Positions 1-5,648 of a DNA stretch of 6,692 nt are shown piece by piece (positions within the stretch are counted from its first letter, which is position 1; every line of letters begins with the position of its first letter). A program made the translations under genes and the position numbers. Origin of the DNA: Bacteroidota bacterium. GTDB taxonomy: Bacteria > Bacteroidota > Bacteroidia > Chitinophagales > Chitinophagaceae. The stretch lies in the NCBI GenBank assembly GCA_947460795.1, contig CANHJA010000124.1:1-6692 (forward strand), read 5' to 3'. The notes beneath the pieces are model-generated. The model was given only the letters and a program-made list of their open reading frames with translations, was not told the DNA's origin and searched no databases.

Positions 1-52
1 AAAAAATATATGAGACTTAAAACGAGTACAATGCAATCGATGTAAAAAGTTC

Positions 53-595
53 TTATTTCATCCATTCATGCTTCTGTAATGAATAACATGTAGAGTCTTC
101 ATTTTTGCCATCCACATTATAATCTTCTCTCATAATTCCTTCTTTCGTAAATTGATAGTGTTGTAATAATTTTAATGAGGGAGTATTGTTATCATCAATT
201 AAGGCTTGTATTCGATGTAAATTCAAATGAGCAAACCCATAATCTAAAACAAAAGCAAGAGCTTCTTTCATGAATCCTTTTTGTTTGTATTCATCTTTTC
301 TCAATACATAAAATAATTCTGCGCGGCGGTGCGATGCATTCCAAGTATGAAAACCACAATCGCCCATAGGTTCGTTGGTTTCTTTGTTGACGACTAAAAA
401 ATAAAATAATGAAAGACGATGCGTTTCTACCCCTTTTTCATGTATCTCCAATATAAATAAATAGCCTACTTCGTCTAAACAAAAGTAGGTCATAATTTCT
501 TCTTTCGATTTCGACTTAAATATGTCATGAATAAAAGAAGGCGTAATTGCTTTTAATAACAAACGAGGAGTTTCTATGATTGTAGCATGTTGCAT
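53..595 (-). CDS. GNAT family N-acetyltransferase, RimJ/RimL-like
   Basis: Probable acetyl-CoA-dependent N-acetyltransferase of the RimJ/RimL (Acetyltransf_3) type, 180 residues, the usual length for a single-domain member. The N-terminus carries the family's ETPRLLL start (residues 8-14). The core strand and acetyl-CoA pyrophosphate loop are seen as AELFYVLRKDEYKQKGFMKEAL (residues 92-112, with QKG at 105-107), followed by a helix. The C-terminal half has LHRIQALIDDNNTPS (126-140) and a GF-like segment HYQFTKEG (146-153), typical of the N-x-x-S-x-x-x-L-x-x-x-x-F pattern. The substrate cannot be told: family members acetylate ribosomal protein N-termini, antibiotics or small amines. The loop is less canonical than the usual Q/R-x-x-G-x-G/A because Met109 follows Phe. 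It sits just downstream of the aldehyde dehydrogenase terminator, so it is probably transcribed separately. No clear -7 box is visible in 596-695; TACATTGG on the minus strand near 622-629 is one mismatch off. The cytoplasmic GNAT assignment is firm, the substrate unknown. Confidence 0.88.
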   Translation of the reverse strand: MQHATIIETPRLLLKAITPSFIHDIFKSKSKEEIMTYFCLDEVGYLFILEIHEKGVETHRLSLFYFLVVNKETNEPMGDCGFHTWNASHRRAELFYVLRKDEYKQKGFMKEALAFVLDYGFAHLNLHRIQALIDDNNTPSLKLLQHYQFTKEGIMREDYNVDGKNEDSTCYSLQKHEWMK

Positions 596-628
596 GTTTA
601 TTTATTTTAATTAGAAGTTGCCCAATGT

Positions 629-666
629 AAAAAAAATAGCACAAAATAATAAATTACTTTGTGCTA
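629..666 (-). terminator. Intrinsic terminator of the aldehyde dehydrogenase gene
   Basis: A perfect 9-bp inverted repeat (TAGCACAAA at 637-645 pairing with TTTGTGCTA at 658-666, 12-nt loop) is followed on the minus strand by eight uninterrupted T residues (629-636). It begins 30 nt after the stop codon of the aldehyde dehydrogenase gene and ends about 34 nt before the acetyltransferase start, so it should separate the two transcripts. Confidence 0.88.
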
Positions 667-695
667 CTCATTTTTAAAAGTTTTCTGTACAAATC

Positions 696-2222
696 TTACA
701 AATCAAATTTAATACCTTGAGCCAATGGCAATTTGTTGGTATAGTTAATCGTATTTGTTTGTCTTCTCATGTATACTTTCCAAGCATCAGAGCCACTTTC
801 ACGACCTCCACCGGTTTCTTTTTCACCACCAAATGCACCACCAATTTCGGCACCACTGGTTCCAATATTAACGTTGGCAATGCCGCAGTCACTTCCTGTT
901 TGAGAAAGAAATTGTTCTGCTTCACGTAAATTAACCGTCATGATCGCAGATGACAAACCTTGAGGAACATCATTTTGCATGGCAATGGCTTCATTCAATG
1001 TTTTGTATTTCATGATGTATAAAATTGGAGCAAAAGTTTCGTGTTGAACAATTTTAAAACTGTTTTTTGCTTCTATCACACAAGGCTTAACATAACATCC
1101 ACTTTCAAAACCTTTCCCTTTCAATACACCTCCTTCTACTAATATTTTACCACCTTCTACTTTAGCTGTTTCTATTGAATTCAAGTAGGCTTGAACGGCC
1201 TCTTTATCAATCAATGGACCTACATGATTTTTTTCATTTAAAGGGTCACCAATTTTTATTTGCTTGTATGCGTTCACTAATTTTTCAGTGAATTTTTTAT
1301 AAACTTTTTCATGAATAATTAATCTGCGAGTAGAAGTACAACGTTGTCCAGCAGTACCAACGGCTCCAAACACGGCTCCAATTAATGACATGTCTAAATC
1401 TGCATGTTCAGAAATTATAATCGCATTGTTGCCACCCAATTCCAATAAGCTTCTACCCAAACGTTCACCCACAGCAGCACCCACGGCTTTACCCATTCTT
1501 GTGCTTCCGGTAGCTGAAATCAACGGCATGCGTTTGTCGCGGCTCATCCATTCGCCCACTTCACGACCACCATTAATGATGCAACTTACCCCTTCAGGTA
1601 CATTGTTTTTCTTCAATACGTCTTGGATAATATTTTGACAAGCCAAAGCAGTCAATGGTGTTTTTTCACTTGGTTTCCAAATACATACATCTCCACAAAC
1701 CCATGCTAACATTGAGTTCCAACTCCAAACAGCTACTGGAAAATTAAAAGCAGAAATTACACCTACAACACCTAATGGATGATATTGTTCATACATTCTA
1801 TGTCCAGGGCGCTCACTGTGCATTGTTAAACCATGTAATTGGCGACTTAAGCCCACTGCAAAATCACAGATATCAATCATTTCTTGTACTTCACCTAAAC
1901 CTTCTTGTAAGCTTTTACCCATTTCAAAACTTACTAATTCGCCCAAAGGTTGCTTGAATTTGCGCAATTGATCACCCATTTGACGAATTACTTCACCACG
2001 TTTTGGGGCAGGTACCAAGCGCCATTCTTCAAATGCTTTTTGTGCAGTTTTTACTACTTTTTCATAGTCATTTTTAGTTGTAGAGTATACAGAAGCTATT
2101 AACTTGCCATCCACTGGAGAATAGCTTCCCAATTTTTCTCCTTTCGATTCAATCCATTTTAAACCAGTGCTAGTGCCCGAATTTAACTTATTTACTTTAA
2201 GTTGTTTTAATACCTTTTGCAT
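696..2222 (-). CDS. ALDH7-type aldehyde dehydrogenase (probable alpha-aminoadipic semialdehyde / piperidine-6-carboxylate dehydrogenase)
   Basis: NAD(P)+-dependent aldehyde dehydrogenase, 508 residues, close in length to ALDH7A1/antiquitin. Catalytic features are all present: the oxyanion Asn in SAFNFP (N160), the cofactor Lys in WKPSEKTP (K183), the general base in ELGGNN (E261), the nucleophile in GTAGQRCTSTRR (C295) and HETFAPI (E395, F397). The family-specific signature is strong: GEVQEMIDICDFAVGLSR (110-127), SGAEIGGAFGGEKETGGG (456-473) and the C-terminal LPLAQGIKF. The residues that bind the aminoadipate carboxylate in the human enzyme, a Glu in EVQE and the Arg just before the catalytic Cys, appear as E114 and R294. 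The expected reaction is oxidation of L-aminoadipate-6-semialdehyde (in equilibrium with piperidine-6-carboxylate) to 2-aminoadipate in lysine catabolism; bacterial equivalents are called amaB or pcd. No lysine-catabolic partner is in the window. The start at 2222 is supported by a -7 box about 24 nt upstream. It is monocistronic by its own promoter and terminator. Family certain, substrate inferred. Confidence 0.93.
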   Translation of the reverse strand: MQKVLKQLKVNKLNSGTSTGLKWIESKGEKLGSYSPVDGKLIASVYSTTKNDYEKVVKTAQKAFEEWRLVPAPKRGEVIRQMGDQLRKFKQPLGELVSFEMGKSLQEGLGEVQEMIDICDFAVGLSRQLHGLTMHSERPGHRMYEQYHPLGVVGVISAFNFPVAVWSWNSMLAWVCGDVCIWKPSEKTPLTALACQNIIQDVLKKNNVPEGVSCIINGGREVGEWMSRDKRMPLISATGSTRMGKAVGAAVGERLGRSLLELGGNNAIIISEHADLDMSLIGAVFGAVGTAGQRCTSTRRLIIHEKVYKKFTEKLVNAYKQIKIGDPLNEKNHVGPLIDKEAVQAYLNSIETAKVEGGKILVEGGVLKGKGFESGCYVKPCVIEAKNSFKIVQHETFAPILYIMKYKTLNEAIAMQNDVPQGLSSAIMTVNLREAEQFLSQTGSDCGIANVNIGTSGAEIGGAFGGEKETGGGRESGSDAWKVYMRRQTNTINYTNKLPLAQGIKFDL

Positions 2223-2245
2223 GAAAATTTAATTTTTTGAGATGG

Positions 2246-2253
2246 CAAAGATA
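2246..2253 (-). promoter_or_regulatory. Bacteroidota -7 promoter box for the ALDH7 gene
   Basis: On the minus strand this reads TATCTTTG, an exact match to the Bacteroidota consensus TAnnTTTG, 23 nt before the ATG. Transcription would start near 2242, giving a leader of about 20 nt. No clean TTG is found at the -33 distance, so the call rests on the -7 box and its position. Confidence 0.65.
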
Positions 2254-2402
2254 GTATTCATGGCTAATTATATCGTACTAAATATCTTTAAATTTAAGCG
2301 TGGGAATTCGATATAAATCCTTCTTTTATTTTATTCTTGATATTGCAAATAAATCGACTGAAATTAGTTTATACAATCCAAGGTAAGATTGAGTAAGTTA
2401 AG

Positions 2403-2465
2403 AATTTGGTAACTTTTAATCACTATTTGGTTGTTTTTAATGAGTATTTGGTGGTTTTTTGTGAA
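2403..2465 (+). repeat. Three tandem 21-bp imperfect repeats
   Basis: Units at 2403-2423, 2424-2444 and 2445-2465 follow each other without a gap. Units 1 and 2 agree at 15 of 21 positions, units 2 and 3 at 17 of 21. The shared core is ATTTGGT at the start of each unit and a TTTT run at positions 12-15. The period equals two turns of B-DNA, so each core would lie on the same face, as in binding-site arrays. It is also a multiple of three: one plus frame reads NLVTFNH, YLVVFNE, YLVVFCE, but it has no start codon and stops on both sides. Function unknown. Confidence 0.7.
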
Positions 2466-2503
2466 AATAATGTGAAAGTAGACGATTTTTGAGGTGTAAA
2501 TTA

Positions 2504-2532
2504 TTGAAGTATCAAAAGTTCTTTTACATTTG
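2504..2532 (+). promoter_or_regulatory. Plus-strand Bacteroidota-type promoter with no gene behind it
   Basis: TTG at 2504-2506 (-33 element), an 18-nt spacer and TACATTTG at 2525-2532 (-7 element) match the TTG-N17-23-TAnnTTTG pattern described for Flavobacterium. Transcription would start near 2536 and run to the right. It is the only plus-strand promoter I can support, and no ORF of credible size follows before the terminator at 2601. Confidence 0.45.
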
Positions 2533-2535
2533 TGT

Positions 2536-2635
2536 TAACAAAAAGACATTACATTCAACAAACTGATTATAAACGTTTTAATAAATAACTACTACTTAAA
2601 AAAGCTGCCTTCAAAAGCAGCTTTCTTTATTTTAT
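2536..2635 (+). ncRNA. Candidate short non-coding RNA (promoter-to-terminator cassette)
   Basis: The stretch lies between the plus-strand promoter at 2504-2532 and the hairpin GCTGC...GCAGC at 2601-2624, which on this strand is followed by a T-rich tail (2622-2635). The resulting RNA would be about 100 nt: an A-rich, mostly unstructured first 60 nt, then the terminator hairpin. No ATG occurs in it; a GTG at 2532 would open 18 codons but overlaps the -7 box. It matches no RNA family I recognise (not 6S, tmRNA, SRP or a riboswitch). It could equally be the remnant of a lost gene or a chance promoter. Confidence 0.25.
2598..2635. terminator. Bidirectional intrinsic terminator after the PhnB-like gene
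   Basis: AAAGCTGC at 2601-2608 pairs perfectly with GCAGCTTT at 2617-2624 around an 8-nt loop. On the minus strand the right arm runs straight into six T residues, 25 nt past the stop of the PhnB-like gene, so it ends that transcript. On the plus strand the hairpin is followed by CTTTATTTTA, so it could also stop a transcript coming from the left. Confidence 0.82.
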
Positions 2636-2648
2636 ATGAGTGTTCATA

Positions 2649-3074
2649 TTATGCATTTTTTAAAACGGCAATATCCAGTTTATTCATTTTTAACATCTGC
2701 TGCATGGCACGTTGCCCATTCGTGGGATTGCTAAATATATCTCCCAATTCTTCTGGAACTACTTGCCATGATAGGCCAAATTTGTCTTTTAACCAACCAC
2801 AGCGACTTTCTTGTCCGCCATTAGATGTTAATGCATTCCAGTAATAATCAATTTCTTCTTGATCTTTGCAGGTAATTACAAATGAAACAGACTCATTAAA
2901 CTTAAATTGTGGTCCTCCATTGAGACCCATAAACAACATTCCATTGACTTCAAACATAACCACCATAAGGTTTGCTGAAATTATTTTAGAATTTTTAAAT
3001 ATGGTGCAATAATAATCTGCCGCTTCTTTTGCGTTGCCATCGAACCAAAGGCATGTGTGGATGGGTTTTATCAT
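2649..3074 (-). CDS. PhnB-like VOC superfamily protein, shortened form
   Basis: Member of the VOC superfamily (glyoxalase/bleomycin resistance fold), of the PhnB / '3-demethylubiquinone-9 3-methyltransferase' Pfam type. That Pfam name is historical and gives no reliable function. The diagnostic pieces are present: ITPCLWF-like start IHTCLWFDGNAKEAADYY (5-22), MGLNGGPQFKFNESVSFVITC (49-69), DYYWNAL (76-82), RCGWLKDKFGLSWQVVP (91-107) and the C-terminal QRAMQQMLKMNKLDIAVL (121-138). At 141 residues it is shorter than the usual 150-160: after FKNSKI (26-31), only about seven residues lead into VVMFEVNG (38-45), where relatives as I recall them have a strand and loop about 15 residues longer. It starts 2 nt after the DUF1801 gene's stop and is surely co-transcribed with it. 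Cytoplasmic; substrate unknown. Confidence 0.87.
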   Translation of the reverse strand: MIKPIHTCLWFDGNAKEAADYYCTIFKNSKIISANLMVVMFEVNGMLFMGLNGGPQFKFNESVSFVITCKDQEEIDYYWNALTSNGGQESRCGWLKDKFGLSWQVVPEELGDIFSNPTNGQRAMQQMLKMNKLDIAVLKNA

Positions 3075-3076
3075 AT

Positions 3077-3430
3077 TTATTTTTGTAAATTATTTTCTTT
3101 CATCTTAAACTCCACTATTTTTTTAATGAGATCGATAGGCAAAGGTTTGTCGTGAGGAAATTGGACAGCCCCTTTTGAGTTTTTATATTCTGAAATTTCA
3201 TTTTGAAAATTCGCAATGCCTGATGCACCCGGGTAAAAACCAATATGGTTTTTGTATCCTGCAAAATGGACTAAATTTTTCTTTAAGTAGAATGTTGGAA
3301 TGCCATAAGCAATTTTTTCGATGGCATTGGGAGCACATTCTAAAATAGTTTTTCGCAAGATTTGCAATTTTTCTTGCACATCAGCAGGAAAGTGTGCAAT
3401 ATGCTCGTCAATTGTTGTAAACTTTTCCAT
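3077..3430 (-). CDS. DUF1801 / YdhG-like protein (annotated iron chaperone type)
   Basis: Small cytoplasmic protein of 117 residues of the DUF1801 (YdhG-like) family, full length for a single domain. Recognisable segments are the helical N-terminus TIDEHIAHFPADVQEKLQ (6-23), the family core EKIAYGIPTFYLKKNLVHFAGYKNHIGFYPG (38-68, in which YGIPTF and HIGFYPG are the most conserved), and the end KGAVQFPHDKPLPIDLIKKIV (86-106). Bacillus subtilis YdhG (Fra) of this family is a frataxin-like iron chaperone, which is why such proteins are often named so; whether this one binds iron cannot be seen from sequence. It is the first gene of a tight pair with the PhnB-like gene 2 nt downstream. The 108-bp gap upstream to panB has only a weak minus-strand promoter match (TTG at 3511-3509, 18 nt, TATATTG at 3490-3484), plus a 6-bp inverted repeat around 3454-3469, so read-through from panB is possible. 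Confidence 0.88.
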   Translation of the reverse strand: MEKFTTIDEHIAHFPADVQEKLQILRKTILECAPNAIEKIAYGIPTFYLKKNLVHFAGYKNHIGFYPGASGIANFQNEISEYKNSKGAVQFPHDKPLPIDLIKKIVEFKMKENNLQK

Positions 3431-3538
3431 TTCTATTTATTGAAATTTTTATTTTACTTTAGGAAGTAATATTGAATTTATAGCAATATAAAATGTACAA
3501 ATTGAAATCAAGTTGCTTAATGAGATAATTATTGAAAT

Positions 3539-4363
3539 TTAATATTGCTCACTTTCATTTGGAAAGTCTTTATTTTTCACATCTGTGATAAATTGTTTAG
3601 TGGCATTAAAAATTTGTTCATACATGTTTAAATATCGGCGTAAAAAGCGGGGGTTAAATTCTTTATTAATGCCAAGCATATCATGCATCACTAAAACTTG
3701 CCCATCTACATGCATGCCTGCACCAATGCCAATAATTGGTATTTTTATTTCCTCAGCGACCCTTTTCCCTAGTGCTGCAGGAATTTTTTCTAATACAATG
3801 GCAAAGCAACCAGCTTCTTCTAATAATTTTGCATTTTTTACTAATTGCTCAGCTTCTTCTTCTTCTTTAGCTCGAACCGTATAGGTTCCAAATTTATAGA
3901 TGCTTTGAGGGGTTAATCCTAAATGACCCATTACTGGAACTCCTGCAGAAATAATTCTTTTTACCGAATCAATAATTTCTTCACCTCCTTCCATTTTAAT
4001 AGAATGTGCACCGGCTTCTTTCATGATTCTGATCGCACTGTTCAAAGCTTCTTTAGAGTTGCCTTGGTAGGAACCGAAGGGTAAATCGACCACTACTAAA
4101 CTTCTTTTTACAGCTCGTATAACGGATGATGCATGATAAATCATTTGGTCTAACGTAATAGGCAACGTGGTTTCGTGTCCGGCCATCACATTACTTGCAC
4201 TGTCTCCCACTAATAAAATATCAATGCCAGCATCATCTAAAATAGTAGCCATCGAAAAATCATAGGCAGTTAACATTGAAATTCGTTCGCCACGTTGTTT
4301 CATCGCTAGTAAAACATGCGTAGTGATTTTCTTGAATTCTTTGTTTTCGTTGTACGTACTCAT
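3539..4363 (-). CDS. panB: 3-methyl-2-oxobutanoate hydroxymethyltransferase (ketopantoate hydroxymethyltransferase)
   Basis: PanB (EC 2.1.2.11) transfers a hydroxymethyl group from 5,10-methylenetetrahydrofolate to 3-methyl-2-oxobutanoate, giving ketopantoate, the first committed step of pantothenate and coenzyme A synthesis. At 274 residues it has the normal length. The TIM-barrel family signatures are complete: MLTAYDF (30-36), LLVGDSASNVMAGHETTLPIT (50-70, D54 a metal ligand), VVDLPFGSY (91-99, D93 metal ligand), SIKMEGG (121-127, K123 and E125), VMGHLGLTPQS (144-154), VLEKIPA (190-196, E192 the catalytic acid) and IGIGAG (211-216) followed by DGQVLVMHDMLG. The family normally works as a cytoplasmic oligomer. 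panC and panD are not in the window. The start at 4363 is supported by a -7 box 22 nt upstream, so it probably heads its own transcript; the next gene is 108 nt downstream. Confidence 0.97.
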   Translation of the reverse strand: MSTYNENKEFKKITTHVLLAMKQRGERISMLTAYDFSMATILDDAGIDILLVGDSASNVMAGHETTLPITLDQMIYHASSVIRAVKRSLVVVDLPFGSYQGNSKEALNSAIRIMKEAGAHSIKMEGGEEIIDSVKRIISAGVPVMGHLGLTPQSIYKFGTYTVRAKEEEEAEQLVKNAKLLEEAGCFAIVLEKIPAALGKRVAEEIKIPIIGIGAGMHVDGQVLVMHDMLGINKEFNPRFLRRYLNMYEQIFNATKQFITDVKNKDFPNESEQY

Positions 4364-4384
4364 TTATGTTTTCAGATTAGAAAA

Positions 4385-4392
4385 CAAATGTA
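4385..4392 (-). promoter_or_regulatory. Bacteroidota -7 promoter box for panB
   Basis: Reads TACATTTG on the minus strand, an exact TAnnTTTG match, 21 nt before the panB ATG; the transcript would start near 4381. A TTG at 4419-4417 lies 24 nt upstream of the box, one base beyond the usual 17-23 nt range, so the -33 element is uncertain. Confidence 0.6.
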
Positions 4393-4426
4393 GTCAATAA
4401 ATTAAAATAAAAAAGGCAATTGTTTC

Positions 4427-5530
4427 TTACTGTATTCGTATGAAAAGAGTTGATTTATTGTCTTCATCACTCAATAAAATAATACGCAATCTCGCTTTCG
4501 TTTTTTTATCGATGTCTGTGTATTCAGTATCTCGAACTTCTCCATTGAAATTGTCATATTCTTTTTCTCCAGATCGATCATCGCTGTCCCAGCTAGAACC
4601 TAAGCATGCTTCAATATCAGCTTGAATATTGTCATAGTCAATCATTAAATCTTCATAGCTTAAAGATGTTTTAATTTCAGCGATAAAAGTTCTTTCGTTA
4701 TTATACCAGTTCAAATAGTTCTTTTTAGCTCCTTTTAATTTAAACTTTGAATCGTTTATTTTTTTAGTAGCATTGGTTTCATTTCCTTCTATGGATTTGA
4801 AATTTTTATCATTCGCAATTTTTAATAATTGATTTATTTGACTGCAAAAATCTTTCGATGCTTTTGAAACGACTTTCTCTTCACTTTCTTCTTTTTCTAT
4901 ATTTTTTTTGGTTGTTTTTGATTTTGCATTTGGTTTTTCCCCATCTTCTATTTCCTCATCCTCTTCTATAATTTCTTTTTTAGTATTTGTTTTTGGCACA
5001 TGAATGATTTCATCCGTTTTTTGTTCAACTACAGGTGCGGGTTTAACTTCTTTTACTTCATTTTTAATCGGTTCTTGGGTTGCTATAATCTCTTCTTTTT
5101 TAGTTGCCGTAGCAATGGGTTTATTTTCCGAATTTTTATAATTTGCTACAAGTTTAGTTAAGTTACTTGCAAATGCATTGCTATTCATTTCATTTCCAAA
5201 AAAGAAAGAAGCCACATTCATTTGAGTAACTTGGGTACTGTTTTTTATTAATGTAATGCAGCCATTTTGGTCTTTACAACTAATGTCAACACTGTAACCT
5301 TCTGTATTTTTAGTTACTTTTATATTGCCAACTTCTGCCAGTTTAAACCGTTGCATAATGCCATCTTGCGTTTGCTCAATACTGCCAGTTTTTTCATAAA
5401 AATTAAATGGGTTATATGAACCTTCTACCGTGGCATTGATATTTCTAACCAATTCAGCCGAGTTATTTTGAGCATTTAAAAACTGAAAATTAAAAAAGAA
5501 TAGAAGAATAAATAATAGAGTCGTCCGCAT
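4427..5530 (-). CDS. Secreted two-domain protein of unknown function
   Basis: I do not recognise the family. The 367-residue product starts with a clear signal peptide (MRTT, then a hydrophobic run 5-18, cleavage expected at A20-Q21 of LNAQNN), so it should be exported; there is no lipobox Cys and no other membrane segment. Three parts can be seen. Residues 24-131 look beta-rich and end in a helix (SNAFASNLTKLVANY, 118-131), with a Cys pair C85/C91. Residues about 133-225 are a low-complexity linker of Lys, Glu, Thr and Pro, with an acidic patch at 189-198. Residues 227-367 form a mixed domain with C229 and C309 and a final strand LFIRIQ. The four Cys could form two disulfides after export. 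The beta-strands-then-helix order of the first part resembles a PH-like fold, which is inference only. It has its own leader of 118 nt behind the GLPGLI gene, with a possible -7 box at 5600-5607. There is no obvious terminator in the 63 nt before panB. Confidence 0.82.
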   Translation of the reverse strand: MRTTLLFILLFFFNFQFLNAQNNSAELVRNINATVEGSYNPFNFYEKTGSIEQTQDGIMQRFKLAEVGNIKVTKNTEGYSVDISCKDQNGCITLIKNSTQVTQMNVASFFFGNEMNSNAFASNLTKLVANYKNSENKPIATATKKEEIIATQEPIKNEVKEVKPAPVVEQKTDEIIHVPKTNTKKEIIEEDEEIEDGEKPNAKSKTTKKNIEKEESEEKVVSKASKDFCSQINQLLKIANDKNFKSIEGNETNATKKINDSKFKLKGAKKNYLNWYNNERTFIAEIKTSLSYEDLMIDYDNIQADIEACLGSSWDSDDRSGEKEYDNFNGEVRDTEYTDIDKKTKARLRIILLSDEDNKSTLFIRIQ

Positions 5531-5569
5531 TTTTTATTTTTTACTATTACAATATTAAGTAAAAGTATG

Positions 5570-5597
5570 TTGAATGTTGAATTTTGAATGTTGAAAT
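5570..5597. repeat. Four tandem 7-bp repeats
   Basis: TTGAATG, TTGAATT, TTGAATG and TTGAAAT follow each other without gaps. They lie between the possible -7 box (5600-5607) and the start codon (5530) of the secreted protein gene, so they would be in its leader RNA. Such a tract can change in copy number by slippage. Confidence 0.75.
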
Positions 5598-5599
5598 AT

Positions 5600-5607
5600 C
5601 AAAAATA
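5600..5607 (-). promoter_or_regulatory. Possible -7 box for the secreted unknown protein
   Basis: TATTTTTG on the minus strand fits TAnnTTTG. It would give a leader of about 65 nt containing the 7-bp repeats. There is no TTG at the expected -33 distance, and the sequence is AT-rich, so a chance match is possible. Confidence 0.35.
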
Positions 5608-5648
5608 ATAAATTTAGTTTTGTAAAACTCCTATCTCAAATATCTCAT

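Larger units (their letters stand above)
2223..2648. other. 426-bp intergenic region with repeats, a plus-strand promoter and a terminator
   Basis: No credible protein gene on either strand. From left to right it holds the leader and -7 box of the ALDH7 gene (2223-2253), an AT-rich stretch without recognised structure (about 2254-2402), three tandem 21-bp imperfect repeats (2403-2465), a plus-strand promoter (2504-2532), a short unassigned transcribed stretch, and a hairpin terminator (2601-2624) serving the gene pair that ends at 2649. Most of the plus-strand frames are interrupted by stops. It is the longest non-coding stretch of the window. Confidence 0.8.

Noticed and set aside
717..1957. 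Plus-strand open frames opposite the aldehyde dehydrogenase gene
   Set aside because: They lie antisense to a fully conserved ALDH gene, have no family motifs and no promoter; they are shadows of its codon use. The same holds for the plus-strand frames opposite panB, the secreted protein and the GLPGLI gene.
2397..2492. Plus-strand open frame through the 21-bp repeats giving heptapeptide repeats
   Set aside because: It is bounded by stops, has no start codon and is only about 30 codons; kept as a DNA repeat and not called a gene.
2551..2560. ACATTCAACA in the candidate RNA also occurs in the leader of the secreted protein (5569-5578, minus strand)
   Set aside because: The two would be in the same sense, so they cannot pair, and a 10-base low-complexity match is expected by chance in such AT-rich sequence.
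2532..2588. GTG-started 18-codon plus-strand ORF (VLTKRHYIQQ...)
   Set aside because: The GTG overlaps the last base of the -7 promoter box, so it would not be in the transcript, and there is no ribosome site or recognisable peptide.
3454..3469. 6-bp inverted repeat (TTACTT TAGG AAGTAA) upstream of the DUF1801 gene
   Set aside because: It is short and AT-rich, has no T-tract to act as a terminator and no known operator it resembles; too weak to call.
3077..4363. panB, DUF1801 and PhnB-like genes as one functional operon
   Set aside because: The 108-bp gap after panB and the lack of any metabolic link argue for neighbours, not a pathway; only the DUF1801/PhnB pair is tightly spaced.
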